A stretch of DNA of 64,000 nucleotides from Cupriavidus sp. (GTDB taxonomy: Bacteria > Pseudomonadota > Gammaproteobacteria > Burkholderiales > Burkholderiaceae), in NCBI GenBank assembly GCA_031180665.1, contig JAPSLP010000025.1, forward strand, positions 19,456 to 83,455, read 5' to 3'. Both the position numbers and the translations under genes were made by a program. The notes beneath the pieces were generated by a model, which made no database searches, had not been told where the DNA came from, and worked only from the letters and a program-made list of their open reading frames with translations. Each line of letters starts with the position of its first letter. The first letter of the stretch is position 1. This document shows positions 54,896 through 64,000 of this stretch, one piece after another.

Positions 54896-56479
54896 TCAGC
54901 GCTCCCGCTGCTCGGCATCCGCGGCCGCCTGCACCGATTCGGCGCCCAGGCGCACCACCTCGATCCGATCGATGCGCCGTTCGGTCGCCTCGACCACCGT
55001 GAAGCGATAGCCGTCCAGATCGATCGCGCTGCCCACGGGCGGCACGATGCCGAAGCGGTCCAGCAGCAGACCGCCCAGCGACGCATAGCGCCCCTGCGAT
55101 TGCGTCCACGGCTCGCCCAGCTCCAGCACATGGGCCACCGCATGCAGATCGGCACTGCCGTCGATCAGCCAGCGCCCCTCCCCCGCCGCCGCGATGGTCG
55201 GAAGTTCGTCCTCGTCGGGGAATTCTCCCGCGATCGCCTCCAGCACATCGACCGGCGTGACCACGCCCAACACCGCGCCGTATTCGTCGGTCACCAGCAC
55301 CAGCTGGCCGCGCGAGGCGCGCAGTGTCTCCATCAGCGGCAGGATGCGGATCGATTCGGGCACCACGATCGGTGGCCGCAAGCTCGCTTCGTCGATGCGG
55401 CGCTGTTCGACGAGCGTGCCGATCAGGTCCTTGCCCCGCGCCACGCCAAGGATATCGTCCAGCTGCCCGCGGCAGACCGGAAAGAAGCTGTGCGGCGTGG
55501 CAAGGATCTGGCGGCGCAGCGTGTCGGCATCCTGCTCGACATCGATCCACGACAGCTCCGAGCGCGGCGTCATGATCGAGCGGACCGAGCGTTCGGCCAG
55601 CGACAGCACGCCGCTGACCATGGTGCGCTCCTCCGGCGCGAAGGCCGCTGGCGCGGCGGTGTCGCGCCTGACCGGCTCGCCGGCCTCCCCCTCGGCCGCC
55701 CGGCGCGCACCCAGCAGGCGCAGCACCGCATCGGCGGTGCGCTGCCGCATCGGGCGGCGCGCCTCGTAGCGCAGCAGATTGCGGCGCGCCAGCTGGTTCA
55801 GCGCCTCGATGCCGACCGAGAAACCGATCGCCGCGTACAGATAGCCCTTGGGGATATGGAAACCGAAGCCGTCGGCGACCAGGCTCAGGCCGATCATCAG
55901 CAGGAAGCTCAGGCACAGCACTACCACGGTAGGGTGGGCATTGACGAAGCGCGTCAGCGGCTTGGACGCAAACAGCATCACCGCGATGGCGAACACCACC
56001 GCGACCATCATCACGCTCAGATGATCGACCATGCCGACCGCGGTGATCACCGAGTCCAGCGAGAACACCGCGTCCAGGATGACGATCTGCGTCACCACCA
56101 GCCAGAAGCCCGCATAGGCGGGCTTCTCGACCTCATGCTCGGGCTTGCCCTCGATCCGCTCGTGCAGCTCCAGCGTGGCCTTGACCAGCAGGAAAATGCC
56201 CCCGCCCAGCAGGATCAGGTCGCGTCCCGAAAACTCCAGCGGACCGAGCGCGAACAAGGGCCGCGTCAGCGTGACCAGCCACGACATCACCGACAGCAAA
56301 CCCAGCCGCATGAACAACGCCAACGACAGGCCGATGATGCGTGCCTTGTCGCGCTGGTCCAGCGGCAGCTTGTCGGCCAGGATCGCGATGAACACCAGGT
56401 TGTCGATGCCCAGCACGATCTCGAGCACGATCAGCGTCGCCAGGCCTATCCATATCGTGGGGTCAGTCAGCCATTCCAT
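54896..56479 (-). CDS. TerC-family membrane protein with CBS pair and CorC/HlyC domain
   Basis: 527 residues. An N-terminal TerC domain of seven or so helices has [15 protein letters not shown] and [15 protein letters not shown] (paired acidic residues within helices, a likely metal site). Then come a CBS pair (about 305-425; [32 protein letters not shown]) and a CorC_HlyC transporter-associated domain (about 440-515). This is the YoaE/YegH type, linked to metal export or envelope metal supply. The ATG at 56479 (MEWLTDP) is the family start; an ATG at 56560 would add 27 low-complexity residues. Confidence 0.92.
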   Translation of the reverse strand: MEWLTDPTIWIGLATLIVLEIVLGIDNLVFIAILADKLPLDQRDKARIIGLSLALFMRLGLLSVMSWLVTLTRPLFALGPLEFSGRDLILLGGGIFLLVKATLELHERIEGKPEHEVEKPAYAGFWLVVTQIVILDAVFSLDSVITAVGMVDHLSVMMVAVVFAIAVMLFASKPLTRFVNAHPTVVVLCLSFLLMIGLSLVADGFGFHIPKGYLYAAIGFSVGIEALNQLARRNLLRYEARRPMRQRTADAVLRLLGARRAAEGEAGEPVRRDTAAPAAFAPEERTMVSGVLSLAERSVRSIMTPRSELSWIDVEQDADTLRRQILATPHSFFPVCRGQLDDILGVARGKDLIGTLVEQRRIDEASLRPPIVVPESIRILPLMETLRASRGQLVLVTDEYGAVLGVVTPVDVLEAIAGEFPDEDELPTIAAAGEGRWLIDGSADLHAVAHVLELGEPWTQSQGRYASLGGLLLDRFGIVPPVGSAIDLDGYRFTVVEATERRIDRIEVVRLGAESVQAAADAEQRER

Positions 56480-56628
56480 GTGGGCATCGTCGCGTGGGGA
56501 AGGGGCAAGGGGGACGCTGCGCGCGGAACGGGAATGGGCCGCGGCAGCCGGATACGCCACAGTGTAGGGCCTGGGCCGGCTACCGCGTCAATAGGAGGCA
56601 GGATGACAAGACCGCAGCGTGCCTTCGG

Positions 56629-57969
56629 TCAGGCGGCGGCACGCGCCGGTGCCCTGCCGGCGGGACGTGCCAGTTGCAGATGCTCGCGCAGCGTCGCGCC
56701 GGCGTATTCGGTGCGGAAGATGCCGCGCCGCTGCAGGATCGGCACCACGCCGTCGACGAAATCCTGCAGGCCGTCGGGCAGCGCATCGGGCATCAGGTTG
56801 AAGCCATCGGCGGCGCCATGGCGGAACCAGTGCTCGATGTCGTCGGCGATCTGCTCGGGCGTGCCGACGATCACGCGGTGGCCGCCGCCACCGGCCAGTT
56901 CGCGGATCAACTCGCGCACCGTCAGGTTCTGCCGCCGCGCCGCCGCCAGCGTCGCGCGGAAGAACGTGTGGTTGCCGTTGGCCGGCAAGGCCAGATCGTC
57001 AGGCAAGGGCGCATCGAGCTGGAGCCGTTCGACGCCGATGCCGAGTGTGCCGGCAAGGCGGTTCAGGCTGTAGTCCCACGGAATCAGGTCGACCAGCGCG
57101 TCGCGCCGCTGCCGCGCCTCGGCCTCGGTGGCGCCGATGATGGTGGTCAGGCCCGGCAGCACCTTGACCGCATCGGGGCCTCGCCCCAGCGCTTCGGCGC
57201 GCGCATTGATCGCCTGCTTGTACGCCAGCGCCTCCTCCAACGATTGCGCGGCCGAGAACACCGCCTCGGCATGGCGCGCCGCCAGCTCGCGGCCATCGTC
57301 GGAGCCGCCGGCCTGGAACAGCACGGGATGGCCTTGCGGCGGCCGCGGCAGATTCAGCGGACCATGCACGTCAAAGAACGCGCCATGATGGCCGACGGGC
57401 TGCAGCATCGCGGTATCGACGAAACGCCCGCGAGCCTTGTCGCCGATGAAGGCGTCGTCTTCCCAGCTGTCCCACAGCGCCTTGACCAGCGCGGTGAATT
57501 CGTCGGCGCGGGCGTAGCGCTGGCCGTGATCGGGCGGCGCGCCCCGGCCGAAATTGCGCGCCGAGCCGGCATCGGCGGTCGTCACCACATTCCATCCGGC
57601 GCGCCCGCCGCTGACGTGATCCAGCGTCGCAAAACGCCGCGCGACGTTGTAGGGCTCGTTGTAGCTGGTCGATACCGTGGCCACCAGCCCGATATGCGTG
57701 GTCGCCGCGGCCACGCAAGCCAACAGCAGCGTCGGCTCCAGCGCGGTGATCGGCCGGAAATGGATCTGGTCCGCGATCGAGGCGTTGTCGGCAAGGAAGA
57801 TCGCGTCGAACTTCGCGGCCTCGGCGATGCGCGCCACGCGAACGTAGTGCTGCACGTCGACGAAGGCGCGCGGATCGCTGGCGGGCAGGCGCCATGCCGA
57901 TGGCACGAAACCGGAATGCAGCGCGTTGATGTTCAGGTGCAGCTGGCGCGGCGGTGTGGTCGATGTCAT
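56629..57969 (-). CDS. LLM-class flavin-dependent monooxygenase (NtaA/SnaA/DszA type)
   Basis: 446 residues. Family features: LHLNINALHSGFVPSAWR near the start, FDAIFLADN, TLDHVSGGRAGWNVVTT (about 124-140) and PVLFQAGGSDDGRELAARHAEAVF (about 222-245, split). This bacterial-luciferase-like FMNH2-dependent group oxidises sulfones, nitrilotriacetate and related compounds. It lies 53 bases downstream of an SfnB/DszC-like gene, so the pair probably desulfurises an organosulfur compound. A separate flavin reductase would be needed and none is in the window. Confidence 0.88.
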   Translation of the reverse strand: MTSTTPPRQLHLNINALHSGFVPSAWRLPASDPRAFVDVQHYVRVARIAEAAKFDAIFLADNASIADQIHFRPITALEPTLLLACVAAATTHIGLVATVSTSYNEPYNVARRFATLDHVSGGRAGWNVVTTADAGSARNFGRGAPPDHGQRYARADEFTALVKALWDSWEDDAFIGDKARGRFVDTAMLQPVGHHGAFFDVHGPLNLPRPPQGHPVLFQAGGSDDGRELAARHAEAVFSAAQSLEEALAYKQAINARAEALGRGPDAVKVLPGLTTIIGATEAEARQRRDALVDLIPWDYSLNRLAGTLGIGVERLQLDAPLPDDLALPANGNHTFFRATLAAARRQNLTVRELIRELAGGGGHRVIVGTPEQIADDIEHWFRHGAADGFNLMPDALPDGLQDFVDGVVPILQRRGIFRTEYAGATLREHLQLARPAGRAPARAAA

Positions 57970-58022
57970 CGCGGGTCCTCGGTGGCTCGTAATGTGGCGG
58001 CGAACGTTGCGCGGAACGTGGC

Positions 58023-59240
58023 TCAGAACACCCGGCCCTCGGTCAAATGCGTGGTCTCGCCGTTCAGGTGGTAGGCCCCCACCACGCGCGCCTTGTGCAG
58101 CAGCGGGTTGTGGCTGAAGATCGTGCGCAGGTTGCGCCAGTGGCGGTCGAAGTTGTGGCGCCTGGCTGTAAATGACGCCCCGCCCGCCTCGAACATCCGC
58201 TCGCCGACGTGCAGCGCCAGCTTGCTCACCACCAGCTGCGTCTGTGCGGTCGCCAGCGCGCCTTGCAGCACCAGTGCCTCGGCATCGTCGGCGCCGGTCA
58301 GCAACGCGTCAGCCGAGCGGTCCAGCACGCGCGCGTTGTCGCGGACCAGCGCGTCGATCGCATGGCTGTGCGCGGCCAGATCGCCGATCACCTGCTGGAT
58401 GAAATGGTCCTCGCGCGCGGACGGCGCCGGACTGTGCAGCGCGGGACGGCCGTGGTCCTGCACGTAGCGCCGCGCATCGGCCCACGCGTTGCGCACTATC
58501 CCGGCCGCCACGGCGACCAGATGCAGCTGGCGCAGCGCCCCGCAATGGCGGCCGACCAGCGTGCTGTTGCCGCGCCGGGTCACCTCGTCGGCAAGTACCT
58601 GCACGTCCTCCAGCACCAGGCTGCCGCTGGCCGTCATGCGCTGGCCCATGCCGTCCCAATCGTCGACCACGCCGAAGCCCGGGCGATCGGTCGGAATCAC
58701 GATCGACGCATCGGCGCCCTCGGCGTCCTTGACGTTGATGCGCGCGTAGTCGGCGAAGGCCGTGCCGGTGGCGTAGTACTTGCGGCCCGACAGCCGGTAA
58801 TGGTCGCCGTCGCGGCGCAGCGCGGTGGTGATTTCGCCGGGCCGGGCGGTGCCGACCTCCGTCGATGCCCCGCCGAAGATCGCGCCGCCGACGATGCGCT
58901 GCACCTGCAGATCGTTGAAGGCCGAGCGCGGCGACAGCCGCAGCGACTCGGTCTGATCGAAATGGATGCGCAAGGCATGTGCGACGTTGGACTCGTGCGC
59001 CGCGATGGTGGCGATCACCTCGAACAGATCGACCAGCGAGCCGCCCAACCCGCCCTGCTCCACCGAAATCCGCAACAGGCCCAGCCCCGACTGCCGGAAC
59101 AGCGCGAAGCCCTCATAGGGCAGCAGGCGCCGCGCTTCACGCGCGGCGGCATCGGTACCGATCTTCTGTGCCAGGTCGGGCAGCGACTCCAGCGCGGCCC
59201 GCAGGGCGTGGCGCGCATCGAAGTCCAACGGGGCATTCAT
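58023..59240 (-). CDS. SfnB/DszC-like acyl-CoA dehydrogenase-family monooxygenase
   Basis: 405 residues with the acyl-CoA dehydrogenase fold: GLGLLRISVEQGGLGG, ESNVAHALRIHFDQTE (about 90-105), FGGASTEVGTA and GRKYYATGTAFADYA, then a C-terminal helical domain ending in HNPLLHKARVVGAYHLNGE. This version lacks the usual catalytic Glu region of true dehydrogenases and matches the flavin-dependent SfnB/DszC sulfur-acquisition monooxygenases. It is the first gene of a two-gene operon with the LLM-class enzyme. Its ribosome binding site is buried in a hairpin. Confidence 0.87.
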   Translation of the reverse strand: MNAPLDFDARHALRAALESLPDLAQKIGTDAAAREARRLLPYEGFALFRQSGLGLLRISVEQGGLGGSLVDLFEVIATIAAHESNVAHALRIHFDQTESLRLSPRSAFNDLQVQRIVGGAIFGGASTEVGTARPGEITTALRRDGDHYRLSGRKYYATGTAFADYARINVKDAEGADASIVIPTDRPGFGVVDDWDGMGQRMTASGSLVLEDVQVLADEVTRRGNSTLVGRHCGALRQLHLVAVAAGIVRNAWADARRYVQDHGRPALHSPAPSAREDHFIQQVIGDLAAHSHAIDALVRDNARVLDRSADALLTGADDAEALVLQGALATAQTQLVVSKLALHVGERMFEAGGASFTARRHNFDRHWRNLRTIFSHNPLLHKARVVGAYHLNGETTHLTEGRVF

Positions 59241-59246
59241 TGGCGG

Positions 59247-59279
59247 ATCCTCTCGTGGGCATTACGAGCCTGAGAGGAT
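59247..59279 (-). promoter_or_regulatory. Leader hairpin that pairs with the Shine-Dalgarno of the SfnB/DszC-like gene
   Basis: ATCCTCTC and GAGAGGAT form a perfect eight-base stem, with an inner CTCGT / ACGAG stem. On the mRNA the GAGAGGAT strand is the purine-rich ribosome binding site, 7-8 bases ahead of the ATG at 59240, so the closed hairpin would hide it. This looks like translational control (thermosensor, RNA-binding protein or attenuation). Confidence 0.6.
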
Positions 59280-59314
59280 AGGGACGGGGCTTGCGTAGGG
59301 GAACGAAGGAAACG

Positions 59315-59328
59315 GGATATCGATATCC
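59315..59328. promoter_or_regulatory. 14-bp perfect palindrome upstream of the sulfur operon
   Basis: GGATATCGATATCC is a perfect palindrome about 75 bases ahead of the SfnB/DszC-like start codon, in a fairly AT-rich patch. It is a candidate operator or part of the promoter. No regulator gene adjoins. Confidence 0.45.
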
Positions 59329-59392
59329 GGGGGGACGTTCTTTGCATAGCAGCGCGCGAGCAGGCACGCCGCCGCAATGCCGTCCGCCAATG

Positions 59393-59417
59393 AAAAGAGC
59401 CCGCATGAAGCGGGCTC
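59393..59417 (-). terminator. Rho-independent terminator of ssb
   Basis: Perfect eight-base stem GAGCCCGC / GCGGGCTC with loop ATGAA; on the minus strand it is followed by TTTTC. It lies 33 bases after the ssb stop and separates ssb from the sulfur operon. Confidence 0.88.
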
Positions 59418-59449
59418 GATCGCATGCCGGTGAAGCCGGGAGGCTGGAC

Positions 59450-59965
59450 TCAGAACGGAATATCGTCGTCCATATCCTCGAAGCCGTTCGACGGCGACTG
59501 CTGCGGCCGGCGCGCGCCGCCGCTCTGGCCGCCGCCACCGCCCTGCGCACCGCCACGGCCGCCGCCACCATAACCGCCACCCGACGATTCGCGCGCGTAG
59601 CCGCCGCCTTCCTCGCCGCCGCCACCGCCCTGGCGCGAGCCCAGCATCTGCATTTGTTCAGCAACGATCTCGGTGCTGTACTTGTCCTGGCCGGACTGGT
59701 CCTGCCACTTGCGGGTGCGGATGCGGCCTTCGATATAGACCTGGGAGCCCTTGCGCAGGTACTGGCCGGCGATCTCGGCGAGCTTGCCGAAGAAGGCCAC
59801 GCGGTGCCATTCGGTCAGCTCCTTCATGTCGCCGCTCTGCTTGTCCTTGTAGCGGTCCGTGGTGGCCAGCCGGATATTGGTCACGGCATCGCCACTGGGC
59901 ATATAGCGCGTTTCGGGGTCCGCGCCGAGATTGCCGACGAGGATGACTTTGTTGACGGATGCCAT
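59450..59965 (-). CDS. ssb: Single-stranded DNA-binding protein
   Basis: 171 residues. The OB-fold occupies about 1-110 ([51 protein letters not shown], split), a Gly-rich linker about 112-160, and the acidic tip DDDIPF ends the protein and binds partner enzymes. It coats single-stranded DNA in replication and repair. It sits beside an MFS gene and uvrA, the usual order in Burkholderiales. Confidence 0.96.
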   Translation of the reverse strand: MASVNKVILVGNLGADPETRYMPSGDAVTNIRLATTDRYKDKQSGDMKELTEWHRVAFFGKLAEIAGQYLRKGSQVYIEGRIRTRKWQDQSGQDKYSTEIVAEQMQMLGSRQGGGGGEEGGGYARESSGGGYGGGGRGGAQGGGGGQSGGARRPQQSPSNGFEDMDDDIPF

Positions 59966-60150
59966 GAGGTGTTCTCCGATAACCGCGCCCCGATGGGCGG
60001 CGCGGCAATGTGCTGACTGATTTGACTCTTTCGACTGATTTGCGCCCGGCGCCCCGATGGTAGTGCCGGCCGGCGCCGGAAAGCGTTACCGCGTGATGCG
60101 GCCGTCGCCGTGAACCGCCGTGGATACTTCGTGCCGTGCAGGCCGCCGCT

Positions 60151-61428
60151 TCAGTGCGCCGGCTGCGGCTCGCTGTCCGGGCCGCCGTGGCGGACCCTGG
60201 CGGGCGGCGGCTTCATGCCCCAGGCGATTATAAGCCAGAGGACCAGCACGGCCGCGCAGCCATGGAACACCGCGCTGCGGCCGGCGTGCTGCAGCAGCCA
60301 GCCGCCGACGGCGCCGCCCAGAAACAGCCCGATCGCCTGGGTGGTGTTGTAGACGCCGAGCGCGGCGCCGCGCGACGCCGCCGCGTAGCGCGAGACCAGC
60401 GAGGGCTGCATCGCCTCGAGCACGTTGAAGGCCACAAAGAACAGCAGCAGGACCCCGGCGATGGGCCACAGGCCATGCACGGCGGCGAACAGCAGCTGCA
60501 CCGCGGTCATCAGCGCGACCGCGCCGAGCAGTACCGGGCGGATCCGGCCGTAGCGCTCGGCCGCCATCATTGGCGCCAGCATCAGCAGGAACGACACCAG
60601 CACGACCGGCAGATAGACCTTCCAGTGCGAGTCGACCGGCATGCCGGCATCGGCCAGCATGCCCGGCACGACCATGAACATCGCGACCTGGGAAGCGTGC
60701 AGCGCCAGCACGCCGACGTTCATGCGGGCCAGATCGGGGTTGAGCAGCACCTTCGGCAACACCCGGTGCAGCGGCAACTGATCCGGGTGGGGCGGTGGCG
60801 GGGTCGGTACCAGGAACAGCGTGACGGCAATGGCCAGCAGGCCCAGCACCGACATCAGCGTGAAGATGCCTGGCATGCCGATGGTGCGCAGCAGCGGCGA
60901 GGCAATCACCAGCGACAGCGCGAAGGTCAGGCCGATGCTGCCGCCGACCATCGCCATCGCCTTGGTGCGATGGCGCTCGCTGGTCAGGTCGGCGATGCAC
61001 GCGGTGATCGCGGCCGAAATCGCGCCCATGCCCTGCAGCGCGCGGCCGGCGATGATGCCGGTCAGCGTGTCGGAGAACGCCGCCACCAGCCCGCCGGCGA
61101 CGAACAGCAGCAGGCCGCCGATCATCACGGGCTTGCGGCCGATGCGGTCGGACAGCCAGCCGAGCGGGATATGAAGGAAGGCCTGCATCAGGCCGTAGAT
61201 GCCCATCGCCAGGCCGATGCGCTGGGCGTCATGGCCATCGGGCAACGTACGGGCGTATTCGGCGAAGACCGGCAGGATCAGGAACAGGCCCAGCATGCGC
61301 AGCGCGAAGATGCTGGCGAGCGATACGCTGGCGCGCAGCTCGAGACGGGTCATCCGTGCGGTGACCGCGCCGGCTGCTCGTTCGGCACCATCGGCCGCGG
61401 CTGGGGAAGAAGACTGGGTCGACGGCAT
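60151..61428 (-). CDS. Major facilitator superfamily transporter
   Basis: 425 residues with twelve membrane helices. The loop motif GWLSDRIGRKPVMIGG (about 92-107) is the MFS motif A, and the second half shows the RYAAASRGAALGVYNTTQ motif. The DHA1-like layout suggests drug or metabolite efflux, substrate unknown. The ATG at 61428 begins MPSTQSSS. It is divergent from uvrA and followed by ssb, with 185 bases between. Confidence 0.9.
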   Translation of the reverse strand: MPSTQSSSPAAADGAERAAGAVTARMTRLELRASVSLASIFALRMLGLFLILPVFAEYARTLPDGHDAQRIGLAMGIYGLMQAFLHIPLGWLSDRIGRKPVMIGGLLLFVAGGLVAAFSDTLTGIIAGRALQGMGAISAAITACIADLTSERHRTKAMAMVGGSIGLTFALSLVIASPLLRTIGMPGIFTLMSVLGLLAIAVTLFLVPTPPPPHPDQLPLHRVLPKVLLNPDLARMNVGVLALHASQVAMFMVVPGMLADAGMPVDSHWKVYLPVVLVSFLLMLAPMMAAERYGRIRPVLLGAVALMTAVQLLFAAVHGLWPIAGVLLLFFVAFNVLEAMQPSLVSRYAAASRGAALGVYNTTQAIGLFLGGAVGGWLLQHAGRSAVFHGCAAVLVLWLIIAWGMKPPPARVRHGGPDSEPQPAH

Positions 61429-61893
61429 TGCGCTCGTGGGGACTCGGGTGTGACGGGTGGCCGGCCGTGCGCCGGGCCCCGCGCCGCGGTGCGCGGCCAT
61501 GCCGGGGCGCCATGCGAACCGCCACCGTGGCCACCGTGCCGGGCGCCGGAGCCGCGCCCCCTCGCCGGCATGGGCGGAGGCAGGGGCAACCCCGGAAACC
61601 GAAGTTCGGTATATTAGCAGGTTTGCTCCCGGCGCCCGACGCCGGATCGGCGTGAAGTGGCCCGGGCTGGCGAGGCAAATCGACCAGCGGTACGGACGTG
61701 GTGGCGAACGGCGGCAGGTGCCGGCCGAGGCGCCGCAAGGCGCCGCCGGATGCCTGCCCGCCGGCCCGGTGCGAAGGCCCCGGCCTGCTTCCTGCTTTGA
61801 GCGTACGCCCGCCGCCGGCCATGGCGCGGGCGCTCCGTGAGACCGGCCTGTCGACCCCGACTGGCGGCCCCGCCTGGCGAAGACAAACGGTAT
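61429..61893. other. Divergent intergenic region MFS / uvrA
   Basis: 465 bases. Near the middle is a short AT-rich patch with TATATTAGC (61610-61618), which reads as a -10 toward uvrA, and TAATAT toward the MFS gene. I find no LexA box of the CTGT-N8-ACAG type here, so SOS control of uvrA is not visible. The rest is GC-rich without a convincing gene. Confidence 0.45.
61598..61610. promoter_or_regulatory. Palindrome ACCGAAGTTCGGT at the divergent -10 region
   Basis: ACCGAA-G-TTCGGT is a perfect six-base inverted repeat that abuts the only AT-rich -10-like element of the region. A protein bound here could affect both the MFS gene and uvrA. Confidence 0.4.

Positions 61894-64000
<2,107 letters not shown>

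Noticed and set aside
61429..61893. LexA (SOS) box ahead of uvrA
   Set aside because: No CTGT-N8-ACAG-like sequence found on either strand.

Overview
The window is a dense, very GC-rich stretch of bacterial chromosome. Gene content and order (uvrA / MFS transporter / ssb, ilvA next to queF, kdpFABC-kdpDE, a DUF3683 FAD/Fe-S oxidoreductase next to a HIT protein) suggest a betaproteobacterium of the Burkholderiaceae, probably the Cupriavidus/Ralstonia lineage. That placement is inferred from gene families, not from an rRNA. I see no rRNA, tRNA, CRISPR array, insertion sequence or prophage. Most of the window looks like core or long-resident chromosome. The one gene that looks acquired is an Abi/HEPN-type gene at about 37.2-38.3 kb.

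Layout. 0-5.4 kb: HIT protein, a giant FAD/Fe-S oxidoreductase and a YqaA-like membrane protein, all on the minus strand. 5.7-14.1 kb: an eight-gene plus-strand operon for a molybdenum hydroxylase of the form II CO dehydrogenase-like class: small, large and medium subunits, MoxR ATPase, VWA protein, CoxG-like protein, XdhC-like and MobA-like cofactor proteins. 14.1-18.4 kb: trehalose operon otsB / GH15 hydrolase / otsA on the minus strand. 18.7-21.1 kb: ilvA and queF. 21.2-23.3 kb: a translationally coupled pair, a small membrane protein and a TPR protein, that share a short GDxN motif. 23.5-29.2 kb: a TetR-controlled ABC-2 type efflux operon with adaptor and outer membrane factor. 29.3-30.6 kb: an ankyrin-repeat protein. 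31.1-37.1 kb: a double-length UvrA paralogue with four ABC domains.

37.2-40.0 kb: the Abi-like gene, then an isochorismatase-family hydrolase divergent from a LysR regulator. 40.0-43.5 kb: a DUF305 / beta-propeller operon divergent from an ECF sigma / anti-sigma pair. The shared intergenic region carries two matching ECF-type promoters facing opposite ways. 43.6-44.3 kb: TorF-like porin gene. 44.6-53.5 kb: the complete potassium operon (unannotated small membrane ORF, kdpF, kdpA, kdpB, kdpC, kdpD, kdpE) with KdpE-like boxes in front. 53.8-54.8 kb: cold-shock gene with a strong promoter and long leader, then two small unknown genes. 54.9-64.0 kb: TerC/CBS/CorC membrane protein, a two-gene flavin-dependent sulfur-acquisition-type operon with an SD-sequestering hairpin, ssb, an MFS transporter, and the 5' two thirds of canonical uvrA, cut by the window end.

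Recurring features are translational coupling by ATGA/GTGA overlaps and short tandem-repeat tracts (8-16 bp units) in or beside genes at 12.4, 30.8, 44.5 and 49.0 kb. The best candidates for something undescribed are the GDxN-motif pair at 21.2-23.3 kb, the mirrored ECF promoters at 42.0-42.1 kb, the shared box layout of the kdp and torF promoters, and the small ORF ahead of kdpF.
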